Assembly: GCA_007922225.1 (NCBI GenBank)
Contig: ML680053.1
Span: forward strand, 6,502,164 to 6,566,163
DNA length: 64,000 nt
Direction of reading: 5' to 3'
Origin: Emydura subglobosa
Lineage: Eukaryota; Chordata; Testudines; Chelidae
The translations under genes and the position numbers were made by a program. Below, piece by piece: positions 45,545 to 56,870 of this stretch. The notes beneath the pieces were generated by a model. The model ran no database searches. It saw only the letters and a list, made by a program, of their open reading frames with translations, and had not been told where the DNA came from. How positions within the stretch are numbered: the first letter of the stretch is position 1; each line of letters opens with the position of its first letter.

Positions 45545-47155
45545 CATGCCGGCTACACACTCCAGATGCACTCCCACCTGGAGCAGACAGGAGATATTGG
45601 CTCTCCTGGGCCTGTGGGGAGAAAAGGCTGTGTGGGCACATCCCCGAACCAGCCGTAGCTTCATGGACATCTACGAGCAGATTGCTTGGGGGAATGCATG
45701 AGAAGAGGTACAACTGGGACCAGCAGCAGTGCTGCATGAAAGCCAGAGCTGTGGCAAGCATACCCGAAGGCCAGAGAAGCCAACAAGCTATTCAGGGCCG
45801 AGCTGGCAAACCTGCTGCTTTTACAAAGAGATGCATGCCATACTTGGAGGAGACCTCACTACCACCCCCGACAGCACCATGGATACTTCCAAGGAGCCCG
45901 AGTCACAGGTCCCTGCTATAAACTACAAGTAGGAGGAGGTAGTGGAAGAGGACGAGGAGGAGCAAGCAGGACAGACAACGGGGGTATCCAGTTGCGCAGC
46001 AAGCCAAGATCTTTTTTGACTCCACTGCACTCCATCTGGTCCACCAACTGAACATGGGTGAGTCCAATGCAGGGGAAGGAACCTTGGGTAAGTGTGTAGA
46101 TTAATCTTCGATTAGAGGGATGGCCCCTCCAAAGTAGCAGGGCTCTTCTTTTGACTTTTCATTGATTTACTCGTGCTAGAAGAGAGTGACTCAACAAAGA
46201 GACGTAAAATTGCTATCTGCTTTTCATTCCTCTCTAGGGTTAGGCGGGGGAGGAGGGCACGCGGAGCAGTTTGTTTACGTGCACCAGGATGTCCCCGAGT
46301 CCGCCTGAGAGGTCTCGATGAATCTTTCATGAAGGTATTCTGCAATCCTCCGAAGAAAGTTTCTAGGGAGGGCTGTCTTATTTCTTCCTCTGCAGCAGGA
46401 CACTTTCCCACACTACTCAGCGATAACCTCAGCAGGCAGCACTGCAGCACACAGGCTAACAGCACACAGGCCCAGGCAGCTTCGGGACGCCAGCAGCAGC
46501 TGTGCTTCCTCTGCCTTTGTCACCTTCAGGAGGTGAGATATCAGCTAAAATCACCATTGTCTGTGGAAAACTGTGCCAGTATTCAGTTCCATTGCCCTAG
46601 ACAACTGGAATCATGCAACCAAGCTATTCCCACCTCATTTCCCCAACCCCTAGAGGGCCATTCTCCCCATGGCCGGGGCTGTGGTTGGCACTGTGCACAA
46701 GCAATCCCAAGCAGAAGTGAGAAGGTAGTGCTTAAAACTTGTGGGGAGCAAGGGGAGTGAGTTCAGCATCTTAAGTTTTGCTTTATGTCGTGAATATGCT
46801 GGCAATGGTTCCTCTGGGTGTTTTATCTGCATCTGTTGCCACTGCAGTTTTCAGGGTCTCCCCCTCCACACCTGTGGAATGCCAAAGCCAGATCAGGAGG
46901 AGAAGGAAGAGGACTCGGGATGACATGTTCAATGAGATCCTGCAAGCCACTGCTGCCTCAGTCCGTGAGCACAGGGCCTGGAGGATGAACACTGCAGACA
47001 GCCTGGAGAAGGGAAGAGAGGAGAAGAGAAAGCCAACAGGAGTCCCAGCAGGAAAAGGAGAGGGACATGCAGCAGTACAGAATGGGGCTGTAGACTCTGG
47101 TGGATCCACAGAGCCAATAATCCCAGGCTCGGCTCCCTCGGCAGCCCATTGACAA
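45545..47155 (+). pseudogene. Myb/SANT-like accessory protein of the Harbinger element
   Basis: Harbinger elements encode a Myb/SANT-like protein that binds DNA and brings the transposase into the nucleus. The trihelix-like domain starts WSRQEILALLGLWGEKAV and continues in another frame with DQQQCCMKARA. Then ELHAILGGDLTTTPDS-like reading (MHAILGGDLTTTPDSTMDT in one frame) and an acidic E/D-rich stretch follow near 45930. The C-terminal part at 46915-47150 reads RKRTRDDMFNEILQATAASV. A section between about 46100 and 46850 has no matching domain and could be an intron. The gene is broken by several frameshifts. Confidence 0.65.
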
Positions 47156-47875
47156 CGCAACATCAGGACCTCCCAATACCCCCGACAACATTCCACACAG
47201 CACCAGAGGTCACTGTGCTACTCCGACCACTCCTTCCTGGGGCACATTAAAGACAATCACAGTTTCACACATATAGACCTACGAAAGCCACAGGTGGGGT
47301 GTGTGTAGCTGAAATGGACATCAATGCTCTTTTCCCTGCGTGAGTTCTGTTCTCTTATTAAGTTTTACTAAGTTTTTTAGGCATTTGCTGTAAAATGGCA
47401 CAACAGGTTTGTCTGGGAGGGGCACTGACTTTGTTACAGAATAAAATTACATTACTTGGAACATAATTCATCTTTGTTAGCTCACAAAACATGCTGCCGA
47501 GTGTGCAGCAGTTCTGAAAGCGACCAATTACTTGTTACTGCACAGTGCAACACAACTCACAGGAACAGTCACAAACAAAATTAATAGGTGCACTGACTAT
47601 CTTACAATCCTACATGTGCAGCAATCACCACATGATCCTCAGCGGGCTACAAAAGAGCAAGGCCAGGTACTGCACGCTACAAAAACATACACTTCTCTGA
47701 CTCACTGTTAAAATGGTCTTTCAAAGACTTCTGAGCCGTATAGCTCCATGCTGAGCTCTTCTAATAGTCCTTGTATCTGGCTGTTCAAATTCAGCAGACC
47801 TCTACCTCTGCCCTCCAACCTGGTGGAAAATTTTCTCCCTTTGCTTCAAAAGATATTATGCAGGACAGGACACAG

Positions 47876-50315
47876 ATACTATGCAATCAAGGAACTATGA
47901 TGTAATTGGAATAACCGAGACTTGGTGGAATAACTCTCACGATTGGAGCACTGTCATGGATGGGTATAAACTGTTCAGGAAGGACAGGCAGGGGAGAAAA
48001 GGTGAAGGAGTCGCACTGTATGTAAGAGAGCACTATGACTGCTCAGAGCTCCAGTATCAAAATGGAGAAAAGCCTGTTGAGGGTCTCTGGGTTAAGTTTA
48101 GAGGCAAGAGCAACAAAGGTGATGTCATGGTGGGCATCTGCTATAGACCACCAGACCAGTAGGACGAGGTAAATGAGGCTTTCTTCAATCAATTAGGAAA
48201 AGTTTCCAGATCACAAGCCCTGGTTCTCATGGGGCACTTGAATCATCCTGACATCTGCTGGGAGAGCAATACAGCAGTGCACAGACAATCAAGGAAGTTT
48301 TTGGAGAGTGTTGGGGAAAACTACCTGGTGCAAGTGCTGGAGGAACCAACTAGGGGCCGTGCTCCTCTTGACCTGCTGCTCACAAACAGGGGAAGTAGAA
48401 TTGGGTGGCAACCTGGGCAGCAGTGACCATGAGATGGTCAAGTTCAGGATCCTGATAAAAGGAAGGAAGGAAGAACAGCAGAATACAGACCCTGGACTTC
48501 AGAAAAACAGACTTTGTCTCCCTCAGGGAGCTGATGGGCAGGATCCCCTGGGAGGCTAATCTGAGGGGGCTGTATTTTAAAGAAACCTTATTGAGAGCAT
48601 AGGAACAAACCATCCTGATGTGGAGAAAGAATAGCAAAAATGGCAGGCGACCCGCTTGGATTAACAGAGAAATCTTCAGTGAGCTTAAACACAAAAAGGA
48701 AGCTTACAAGAAGTGGAAGCTTGGTCAGATGACTAGGGAGGAGTATAAAGATACTGCTCTAGCATGCAGAGGTGAAATCAGGAAGACCAAAGCACAATGG
48801 GAGTTGCAGCTAGCAAAAGGCGTGAAAGATAACAAGAAGGGTTTCTACAGGTATGTTAGCAACAAGAAAAAGGTCAGGGAAAGTGTGGGCCCCTTACAGA
48901 ATGGGGGAGGCAACCTAGTGACAGAGGATGTGGAAAAAGCTGAAGTACTCAATGCCTTTTTTGCTTCTGTCTTCACAGAGAAGGTCAGCTCCCAGACTAC
49001 TGCACTGGGCAGCACAGTATGGGAAGGAGGTGAGCAGCCCTCAGTGCTGAAAGAACAGATTTAGGACTATTTAGAAAAGCTGGACATGCACAAGTCCATG
49101 GGGCTGGATGTAATGTGTCCGAGAGTGCTGAGGGAGTTGGCTGATGTGATTGCAGAGCCATTGGCCATTATCTTTGAAAACTCATGGCAACCAGGAGAGG
49201 TCCCAGTCGATTGCAAAACAGCAAATATAGTGCCCTTCCTAAAAAAAAGGGAAGGAGGAGGATCCAGGGAACTACACACCAGTCAGCTTCACCTCAGTCC
49301 CTTGAAATATCATGGAGCAGGTCCTCAAGGAATATATTTTGAAACACTTGGAGGAGAGCCCCCGAGGTTGGTTCTTGGTCTGATTTTGTTCAACATCTTC
49401 ATTAATGATCTGGAGGATGGGGTAGATTGCACCCTCAGCAAGTTTGCAGATGACACTAAGCTAGGGGGAGTGGTAGATACCCTGGAACGTAGGGATAGGA
49501 TACAGAGTGACCTAGACAATTTGGAGGATTGGGCCAAAAGAAATCTGATGAGGTTCAACAAGGACACGTGCAGAGTCCTGCACTTAGGATAAAAGAACCC
49601 CATGCTCTGCTACAGACTGGGGACCGATTGTCTAGGCAGCAGTTCTGCAGAAAAGAACTAAGGGTTACAGCGGACAAGAAAATGGATATGAATCAACAAT
49701 GTGCCCTTATTGCCAAGAAGGTTAATAGCACATTGGGCTGCATTAGTAGGAGCATTGCCAGCAGATCGAGGGAAGTGATTATTCCACTCTATTTGGCATT
49801 GGTGAGGCCGCATTTGGAGTATTGTGTCCAGTTTTGGGCCCCCCATTACCGGAAGGATGTGGAAAATTGGATAAAGTCCAGCGGAGGGCAACATAAATGA
49901 TTAGGGAGTCAGAGCACATGACTTATGAGGAGAGGCTTAGAAAATTGGGCTTGTCAAATCTGCAGAAGAGAAGCGTGAAGGGGGGTTTGATAGCGGCCTT
50001 CAACTATCTGAAGGGGGGTCCCAGGGAGGATGGAGCTAGGCTGTTCTCAGTAGTGGCAGTTGACAGAAGAAGGAGCAGCGGTCTCCAGTTGCAGGTTGGA
50101 TATTAAGAAAATCTTTTTCACTAGAATGGTGTTGTAGCACTAGAATGGGTTACCTAGGGAGGTGGTGGAATATCCATACTTAGAGGTTTTTGAGGCCCGG
50201 CTTCACAAAGCCCTGGCTGGGATGATTTAGTTGGGCTTGGTCCTGCTTTGAGCAGGGGGTTGGACTAGATGACCTCCTGAGGTCCCTTCCAACCTTGATC
50301 TTCTATGACTCTATG
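47876..50315 (+). pseudogene. CR1 LINE with endonuclease and RT regions, internally deleted
   Basis: Frames in order give an APE-type endonuclease part (SRNYDVIGITETWW, GICYRPPDQ, LMGHLNHPDICW), a linker (NREIFSELKHKKEAYKKW, FYRYVSNKKKVRESVG), RT N-terminal blocks (SWQPGEVPVDCKTANIVPFL), then directly ILFNIFINDLEDGVDC and the intact active-site motif in KFADDTKLGG, and the C-terminal part. About 100 residues of the RT middle are missing at about 49350. The copy is 5'-truncated within the endonuclease. The tail, cttctatgactctatg, ends at 50315. Several stops and shifts are present. It is inserted in the Harbinger element. Confidence 0.85.
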
Positions 50316-50329
50316 GCACAGCTGGCAGC

Positions 50330-51160
50330 TACAACCATTGGGATATTTTTCTCACTGAGATCCAATCTTGTGAGTAAACAACGCCAGCATCCCTTCAAAC
50401 GAGCAGAGGCACATTCACCTGTCATTTTGCACCTGCTGAGCCAGTAGTTGACTCATTCATTGGCGCTGTTGTGGTGGCCAGTGTACAGCTTCATGAGCCA
50501 GGGGAGGAAGGGATAGGCTGGGTCACCGCGGATCACTAGTGGTATTTCAACATTCCCAGTCGTAATCTGCCATTCAAGTAAAAAAGTCCTGCTTGCAGCT
50601 TTCTGGACAGTCCAGTATTCTGAAAGATGTGAGAGTCATGCCCCTAGCCTGACCAGCCCACACTGATGTCAGTGAAGCATTCCTGATGATCTACCAACAC
50701 TTGCATAACCACAGAAAAATAGTCCTTTCTGTTGATGTACTTCGCAGGCTAGTCTGGTGCCAAAATAGGGAGATGTGTGCCATCTATCGCTCCACCATAG
50801 TTTGGGAACCTCACTGCTGCAAATCCATCCACATCCATGCATATCCTGCACATTGCCAGAGTCCTGCATAGCGGGAGGCGATTAACGGCCCTGCACACTT
50901 GCATCACAACGGCCCCCATAATGGATTTCCCAACTCCAAATTGATTCCCTACTGACTGTAGCAATCAAGTGTTGCAAGGTTCCACCGTGAAATCACCACT
51001 TGAAAGTTCTGCAGGCACTGCTTGTCATCCCAAATTTGCATTATGATCTTATCCCGCCAGTCAGTGTTTGTTTCTAGGTCCCAAAGTGGTGCTCCACCAT
51101 CTGCAGCTGCTCTGTGAATGCCACCAACAACCTTGAATTGGTTCTTGCTATGTCCCACAG
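50330..51160 (-). pseudogene. Harbinger DDE transposase (HARBI1-like), broken
   Basis: Minus-strand frames, in order, read WRDKIIMQIWDDKQCLQNF, a helix-turn-helix-like SVGNQFGVGKSIMGAVVMQV, GGAIDGTHLPILAP with the first catalytic aspartate, NRKDYFSVVMQVLVDHQECF with a second conserved block, VGWSGRGMTL where the H-D of the family has been lost, and RLKGCWRCLLTRLDLSE near the C-terminus. The order is that of PIF/Harbinger nucleases, including host HARBI1. Part of the region between the first two blocks is missing and stops interrupt the frame, so it is transposon debris, not the domesticated gene. Confidence 0.75.
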
Positions 51161-51681
51161 CTATCTGTCCCCCAAGGAAATATCATGTTCTCCACTCATT
51201 TGGCTCTGCAAATACTGTAGAATTGTACACCCTGTGCTTGCAAAACTCATGACAATAGCGCAGAACTCTGCAGGTTCCATGCTTCTGTTGGAGATGCTGG
51301 ACAGTGAGGAGAGCCATGCGGGTTTGTGGGATTTTGAAAAAAAGGTGCAAAAATTATTGGATAACAGAGAACATTATGGGTTGGAAACAGTTGCAAACTG
51401 AGACGTTGACCCCGTGCTCGAAGTCACCCCTGCACAACTCATTTCGGCCCAGCATGCATTGCCAAAACTTCCTAAATGACAGGGTGCTGGAGGGTGGCAA
51501 GTTGCACAGTGTGATACGTACTGATGGTGCACCGCACTCGGCATCAACACAAGCACTTCCGGTGAGTACACACTTTGCCGACACAAGGAGCAAAGTATGC
51601 ATGCTCACAAGCAATGTACTAACTGCGGCATGCCCATGTAACTTGAGTAGATATAAGTTTGTAGAGTAGACATGGCTTAGA

Positions 51682-51800
51682 TTTGGAAGATCTTGGGGCA
51701 GAGACTGTCATTTTGTTCTGTGTATGTACAGCGCCTAGCACAGTTGGGTCATGGCTCATGACTGGGGCTGGTAGGTGCTACCTCAACACTAATAACAATA
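51682..51800 (+). repeat. MIR/L2-type 3' tail
   Basis: Blocks ttggggcagagactgtcat, gtacagcgcctagcacagt and ggtaggtgctacc, followed by aataacaataatgag, form the 3' tail of a common sauropsid MIR-like repeat. Its 5' part was displaced by the Harbinger element, which ends two bases before. Confidence 0.6.
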
Positions 51801-52439
51801 ATGAGGATGATATGCAGGTAAGGCAATGATAAAGAGCTACCACGCTGATTTGGTAGAGTTTTACATCCACTTTGTACAGGTGTAAATGATCACAGAAGAT
51901 GCAAGGCAGTAGCAAACCGGGCTCATTGTGACTCCAGGATATACACATGCATTCATATTTATCCATCTTGTAGCTTTACCATCCAGGGCTTTCACTTTTA
52001 GAGTGGAAGTTTAATAGAACAGCATAAAGAAAAAAATACTGCAAAAATAAATCACCAACTGAGTGTTTGGACATATTCCTTGACTATTTCGTTAATCCAT
52101 CCTCATTTATTTTTGTCTTGATGGTGGAATCCACAGCAGTTTATCCAATTGAACAGAGTGGTAATTTGTTACGCTAATGGGAAGTAAATGAAAGATAAGC
52201 AGGCATGTTCGCTGACACTTATGAAATTTGATATAACCATCTCCAACTCTGTGGGCCTTCTCCAAAACATTAACAAAATATTACCACACATCAACAAAAC
52301 TACTCAGAGCCCTATCAACAGCAGCAATTGTTATTGAACACTGCAGGGAAGGTTTTTAAACGCAAGAGAGGAATGGGTGACTTAGAGAAATAGCTATCTT
52401 CTACTTATGAACCTAGTTAGAAGTCAGTGTAACGCCAAA

Positions 52440-52500
52440 GGGCCTGATTCCCCAGTAGGTTACTCCAGTTTTACTTTAATGCAATTCCATTGATTCATGG
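52440..52500. repeat. Palindromic MITE-like fragment
   Basis: gggcctgattccccagtagg and then ttactccagttttac with caattccattgattcatgg, one arm and centre of the palindromic family. Confidence 0.4.
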
Positions 52501-52654
52501 AGACTATGAACATAATCTCTTCATTTAGTATTAGCATTGCTTTCATTCCTGCTTCAAACAGTTGCTGACCTGTAACTTAGTGCAATTTTCAAGCCCAATC
52601 AAACTCTATGTTAAAAATATTTTTAAAAATATAAATTAGAAGAATAAATACAAT

Positions 52655-52770
52655 GTGAGATCTAATTCTGCTCTCAGTTGCACCATTGTAAATTCCAGTG
52701 TAAATTTGTTTACTTCAGTGGAATTACTCAGGATTTATGCCACTGGGGTAACTGAAAAGAGAATCTAGCC
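52655..52770. repeat. Palindromic MITE-like element, nearly complete
   Basis: The left arm, gatctaattctgctctcagt, pairs with the right arm, actgaaaagagaatctagcc. Inner ttgtaaattccagtgtaaa and cagtggaattactcaggat continue the symmetry. This is the clearest member of a family found at ten or so places in the window. Confidence 0.6.
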
Positions 52771-53719
52771 CTTTGCCATGGGTTGTATTCTCGTTTTTTA
52801 AATGGAATCAGGTAGAAGTAAACTCAGTCCACAGGGTTACCTTACATTTATTTCCAAATTTTGGTATATACTTTAAAGTGCTTCTAAAATCAAGTTAACC
52901 GAAATGCAAGGAGAAACCTGTTGAGTGCCCCACGTTGCTACAGTTACAATCTGGAGGCTCTGAAGAGAACTGTTTCATTGAAGTACACTGCCTCACTGTC
53001 CCCGGTCCTTTTTTCATACTTTTTTTTCTTTTCACTTTCGTATTTTATTTTGTTTTGCGAAGAAAAGAAAGTGGAGGAAAAAGATGTGCAATTCTCTGAG
53101 TGACGGCAAAACAGAGCCCTTTATTTGACTCTTACAATGCAACAGGATTGCAAGACAAATTCTAGAGGTAGTCTGCTAGCGGTACAAATGCTGCTGGGGC
53201 CACCATGCCGCGTGGCTACGAAACACTCATTTTCTGTTTTCTTATGCACCATTATTTTCTGGTATTTGCCATTATCATTTTTTAAAGAGTAAAGGAGAAG
53301 GGTGGGAATCAGAACACCTGTTTCGTGTCTGTCTCTGTGGAAACAACTATCAGCCAGTGTGTTGAAAAAAGCTCCCAATGCCAGGAGAATTTCAGTCCCT
53401 TTCTTCAGGGTTTTCTTTATTTAACAAAACAGTTTAGTGTCAACTCAGCTCAACACAAATCTTGTGTAAGCTCTATAGCTGCTTCCTGAAACCCAGGACC
53501 TGCTCCCTGGCCTTTCCTAGAGCCCCTCTGCATTAGAGTTTCTTTCTCTACTCCCAGCAGATATCTTTTACCAGAACTTCCGCCAAGTTGATACAGAAAG
53601 TGAAACGCAGTTCCTTCCCCTGACCATCTCTACCTTAAGAGGCGCTGCCTTTGATCAATCATGTGACAGACCCTTGAAACAAGGTGATGGGTTGCGTGTA
53701 TGTTTTCCCGCTGACTTGC

Positions 53720-54005
53720 TGTGTGATCCTGGACAAGTCGTGCATAGTGGTTGCCTTTAAGAAACCCTTTATTTCCCAACAGCTAAGGCGCCATGCTATC
53801 TGAATGTCACCATAATTACAATGGGAAACAGCAGTTACTGCTATTAGGAAATGGCAACAGCTGTGCCTTCCCTGCAGCATAAATTCAACCCTGATATAAG
53901 TAACCATAATTCCCAGAAACTTCCATTTCACTTGCCCCAGCCAGCGCTGTATTTATCCCTATGCCTGTGTTTGCCTATCTGTAAAATGGGGATAATAATA
54001 TTTAG
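53720..54005 (+). repeat. MIR-like SINE in two pieces
   Basis: gctgtgtgatcctggacaag at 53718 and gcctatctgtaaaatggg at about 53970, followed by gataataatatttagccacc, are the two halves of a MIR core. The 200 bp between them are unrelated. Confidence 0.5.
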
Positions 54006-54114
54006 CCACCTCACAAAAGGGAAAATTAATTAGGCCAGCATTTCCCAAAGCATGAGGCATACCCCAGAGGGGGAGGGAGGTGACAAATAGGGTGTGGAGG
54101 AATTATTAATTTAG

Positions 54115-54330
54115 ATGCGGGACATCAGGCACTATGGGTCTGAGTTACATCAGCAGAAGCTGGGGCTAGCCAGTTTAGCCCACAAGCCAGTTAATGAGTC
54201 CAGCTGGGTTGCGTCAGAATCACCTGATTGGCCGGCCTATCTGATTGGCTGCAAGGAGCCGACAGGTCTGTATTTAAGCTCAGCAGCAGGTTGCTGGCTT
54301 TCAACAGGGTACCTCAGAAAGCTGGAGCGA
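54115..54330 (+). promoter_or_regulatory. Promoter-like segment, possibly LTR-derived
   Basis: Two CCAAT-box inverses (gattggcc and gattggct) lie 25-50 bp upstream of a TATA-like gtatttaagc at about 54272. This spacing resembles a U3 promoter of an old LTR, but no R-U5 part or matching end was found. Confidence 0.25.
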
Positions 54331-54364
54331 TCTAATAAATGAAATACGGTTTTTGACAACAGAG

Positions 54365-54900
54365 CATTCTTGGGTGTGAACAGAGTACTAACATGGATTC
54401 CGGCACACGTTGGGATACCTGGAAATGAAACAACAAATAAGCAAGCAATGAATGCTCCAAAAATGGATGACTTGATATTCAGATTCCTTCTGAGTAAGCA
54501 GGAATTTAAAAGTTTAGTCACGAAAGGATTTAAAAAAAGGAATGACAAGAATTATGGACCAACGAGAAAAGAGAAAGGAGATTCTATGACATATGCCCCA
54601 AAACAGAGGATAACGCCCTACTCTAAAGATGAGGCGATCAGCGAAGTACCCATATTTAGACTGGTCACTGTGGTTTGAGTAATAACTTATATTTATTGAC
54701 TAGATACAGATGGGTTGGGTAACCCATGTGAGGGTAAAGAAACAGCTGATCATCCACTATGGGCGTGCAAGGAATGGTCCCAGGAAAGACAGGCTGTAGA
54801 ATGTAGATGCCTTATGCTGACAGACTATACTATGAGGGATGTATGGAGAGTATCGGAACAGCAGGGTGACATTGAAAAAGCTCTATTTTTGTAAAGGATA
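54365..54900 (+). pseudogene. LINE C-terminal fragment with an RNase H motif
   Basis: The frame at 54370 reads VLTWIPAHVGIPGNETTNKQ, the C-terminal signature of the RNase H domain of I-group non-LTR retrotransposons, with an asparagine where the final aspartate normally sits. Farther on, after stops, FRLVTVV and GNPCEGKETADHPLWACKEW with QERQ match the Cys/His region that follows RNase H in those elements. The 5' part, including RT, is absent. CR1 and L1 lack this domain, so this is a separate lineage; I cannot name the clade. Confidence 0.6.
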
Positions 54901-54905
54901 TAGAG

Positions 54906-55086
54906 CAGTGTTTCTCAACCTGGGGTTTTAGAGGGGTCGCAAGTGCAGAGCTGGTATTGGGGTGGCAAGAAAGGCAATTGCCTGGAGCCACAGGGGCGCC
55001 ATGAAACTAAGTTACATGCCTCAGCCCCGTGGGGGTGGGACTCAGGCTTCAGGGGTACAGTAGTTTGGAAAGGTTAAGAACCACTG
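54906..55086. mobile_element. Short non-autonomous hAT transposon
   Basis: The ends are cagtgtttctcaacc and ggttaagaaccactg, inverse repeats with few mismatches. The target duplication is a perfect 8 bp, atatagag, at 54898-54905 and 55087-55094. It is 181 bp long and has no coding capacity. Confidence 0.9.
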
Positions 55087-55147
55087 ATATAGAGCATGGT
55101 AAGAAAGTATAGTGGCCTGGATGTATGACGAACATAGCAGATGATGG

Positions 55148-55440
55148 TTATAGACTCAGATGGTGAGTCTGCTTCACCACCAAGCAGAAGTAGGTCGCTG
55201 GCTGCTCAACATTTACATCCACAGCGATGATTGCTTCCTTCCTACCCAGCCTTGCTCCTGCCCTGCTCCAGCCCAATTTACCTGCTTGGTTTCTGTCTTC
55301 TGATTCCTGACCTTTGGCTCTGACTCCTGGCTCTCTCTCTGGCCGCTGACACAGACTCTGTCCACTAGGCCTGACTGCCACCACTCCAACCACTAGGCCT
55401 GCCCACCTTCTGGTCCATGATAGGGTAGGCCTTAAACACC
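55148..55440. repeat. CT-rich degenerate tandem-like sequence
   Basis: Words such as tgactcctggctct, tgacctttggctctg and ccactaggcctg recur in varied form. This is a simple degenerate repeat common in reptile transposons; class unknown. Open frames through it are not genes. Confidence 0.35.
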
Positions 55441-56089
55441 ACACAGTGCGCCGGAAATGGTGGTGTGCTTGGCTTCACTTTTCTAAAGGGGTGAGGGATT
55501 CACCTGCTAAAGTGTGGGAAATACTAAATTCAGCCAACATTTTTACTTTTGAAAACTCAAGTCCACATTTAGGCACGGCAGAAAGGTTCCCACATTTTGG
55601 CTAGAACACTGAGATTCTGGAATGGAAGGGGCTCGGGCGAGTCAGAGTCCTCAATAAGCCATTTACTGGTCTTTTTACTTTAAAAAAAACAAAAACAAAA
55701 AAAAACCCAAACAGATATCCAACTCCTGCTAGCTGCTGCTGCCAAGCATCTTCAGAAAAGCTGGAGCTCAAGTGGGACGCTCGGGAGCTGGCCTAGTTAC
55801 AATCAAAGCTGCCAGAGACTTGGTGGCTTTCTTCAGCTCTGAGCCACATGGGCTGCTACCTTGCCCAGTCACAGAATTTGCTCTGAGCGCTGAGATCAAG
55901 GGAACCCAGGACCCCAAAGCAAAACTCAGTGGAATCTACAAACCTCACATGATTTTGATACAAATGTAACCGTAGCGTCCTCATAGCCAAGATGGCATCC
56001 GCTCTGCAGGCAGCTTTGGCCAGGAAAAGCCGTGAGCAAGAACGCGGCAGGGAAAGTCCCTTCCACCCCAGGGGCACCTGTTCCAACCC

Positions 56090-56870
56090 TCCCGCCCCCG
56101 AGTGAACACACACCGGGATAGTACAGTGAATATAGGAAAGGGAAATATTTATTTACAGAGGGATGAAAGGAGAAAAACAACACGGGGGAAAATAGGGGAG
56201 CAGGAAAATAGCATGAAATTTAGCAGGCCCAGCGGTACTCCAGTCTGAAAGGGCAGACTCCGAGCAATGCGTCTGCACACAGAGTTCAGGAGTCCTGCAC
56301 AAAGTTCCAGTCTGGCGGTGAGTCTTGGGTGCTCCTGGTCGTCTTCAGCACCAGTGAACTTTCCCCAGCAAACTCCTCCGGTGCCCTCTTCCGCCGCTCT
56401 CTGCAAACCCACACAGAGCGATACCCTCCCCACGTAACTAGCTACCGCCTCCCTCCTTATTCCCAGTGCAAAGTCACAGGCCCCAGTACTTGCGGCCCCA
56501 TACAGCTCTGGGCAGCAGTGCTACTGGGGCCAGCTCCGGTTCATCCTTCTTGGGCAATTCTTCCCTGGCACGGTGCCCCCCTCCTGGCTTCTGTCCATGG
56601 GTGTCCCTGGTGAGCCGCTCTCTTCCTCCCAGGCTTTGGGCAGGTTCTCGGCAGCTTCACTTTTGTGAGAGCCTGCTCGGCTCGCTGCAGCCCTTCCGTC
56701 TTGAGCTCCAGACACAGCCTGTTGCTCTCCCCTCTCTGCTCACCTTCCCCGAAACAGCACACTTCCTCCTTCTGGAACAATCAGCACATCCCGTTCAGGT
56801 CAAAGATTTAAAGGGACCTTACCCTCTAAAACCCCAAAGGGGTTACACAAAAAGTCTTGGGTGTGCTCAG
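56090..56870. other. GC-rich unclassified segment, possibly a repeat
   Basis: This 780-bp block is clearly more GC-rich than its surroundings and carries open frames on both strands up to 158 codons without recognisable domains. It ends at an A-rich gatttaaagggaccttacc. It could be a reversed LTR-type repeat; neither ends nor flanking duplications were found. Confidence 0.3.

Larger units (their letters stand above)
45133..51676. mobile_element. Decayed autonomous PIF/Harbinger transposon, split by a CR1
   Basis: The left end, ggtcttggtccacactacaa, and the reversed right end, gccatgtctactctacaaac, form an imperfect inverted repeat. TTA flanks both sides (45130-45132 and 51677-51679), the Harbinger target duplication. 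Both genes of an autonomous element are recognisable: a Myb/SANT-like gene on the plus strand and a DDE transposase on the minus strand, converging on the middle. A 2.44-kb CR1 (47876-50315) lies between them. Without it the element would be about 4.1 kb. Multiple stops and frameshifts make it inactive. Confidence 0.8.

Noticed and set aside
46173..46760. 195-codon plus-strand open frame
   Set aside because: It lies inside the Harbinger element between its two Myb/SANT-gene parts, lacks a domain and looks like intron or decayed sequence.
50669..51158. Host HARBI1 gene
   Set aside because: The frame is interrupted, catalytic residues are lost and it lies within transposon ends with TTA duplication.
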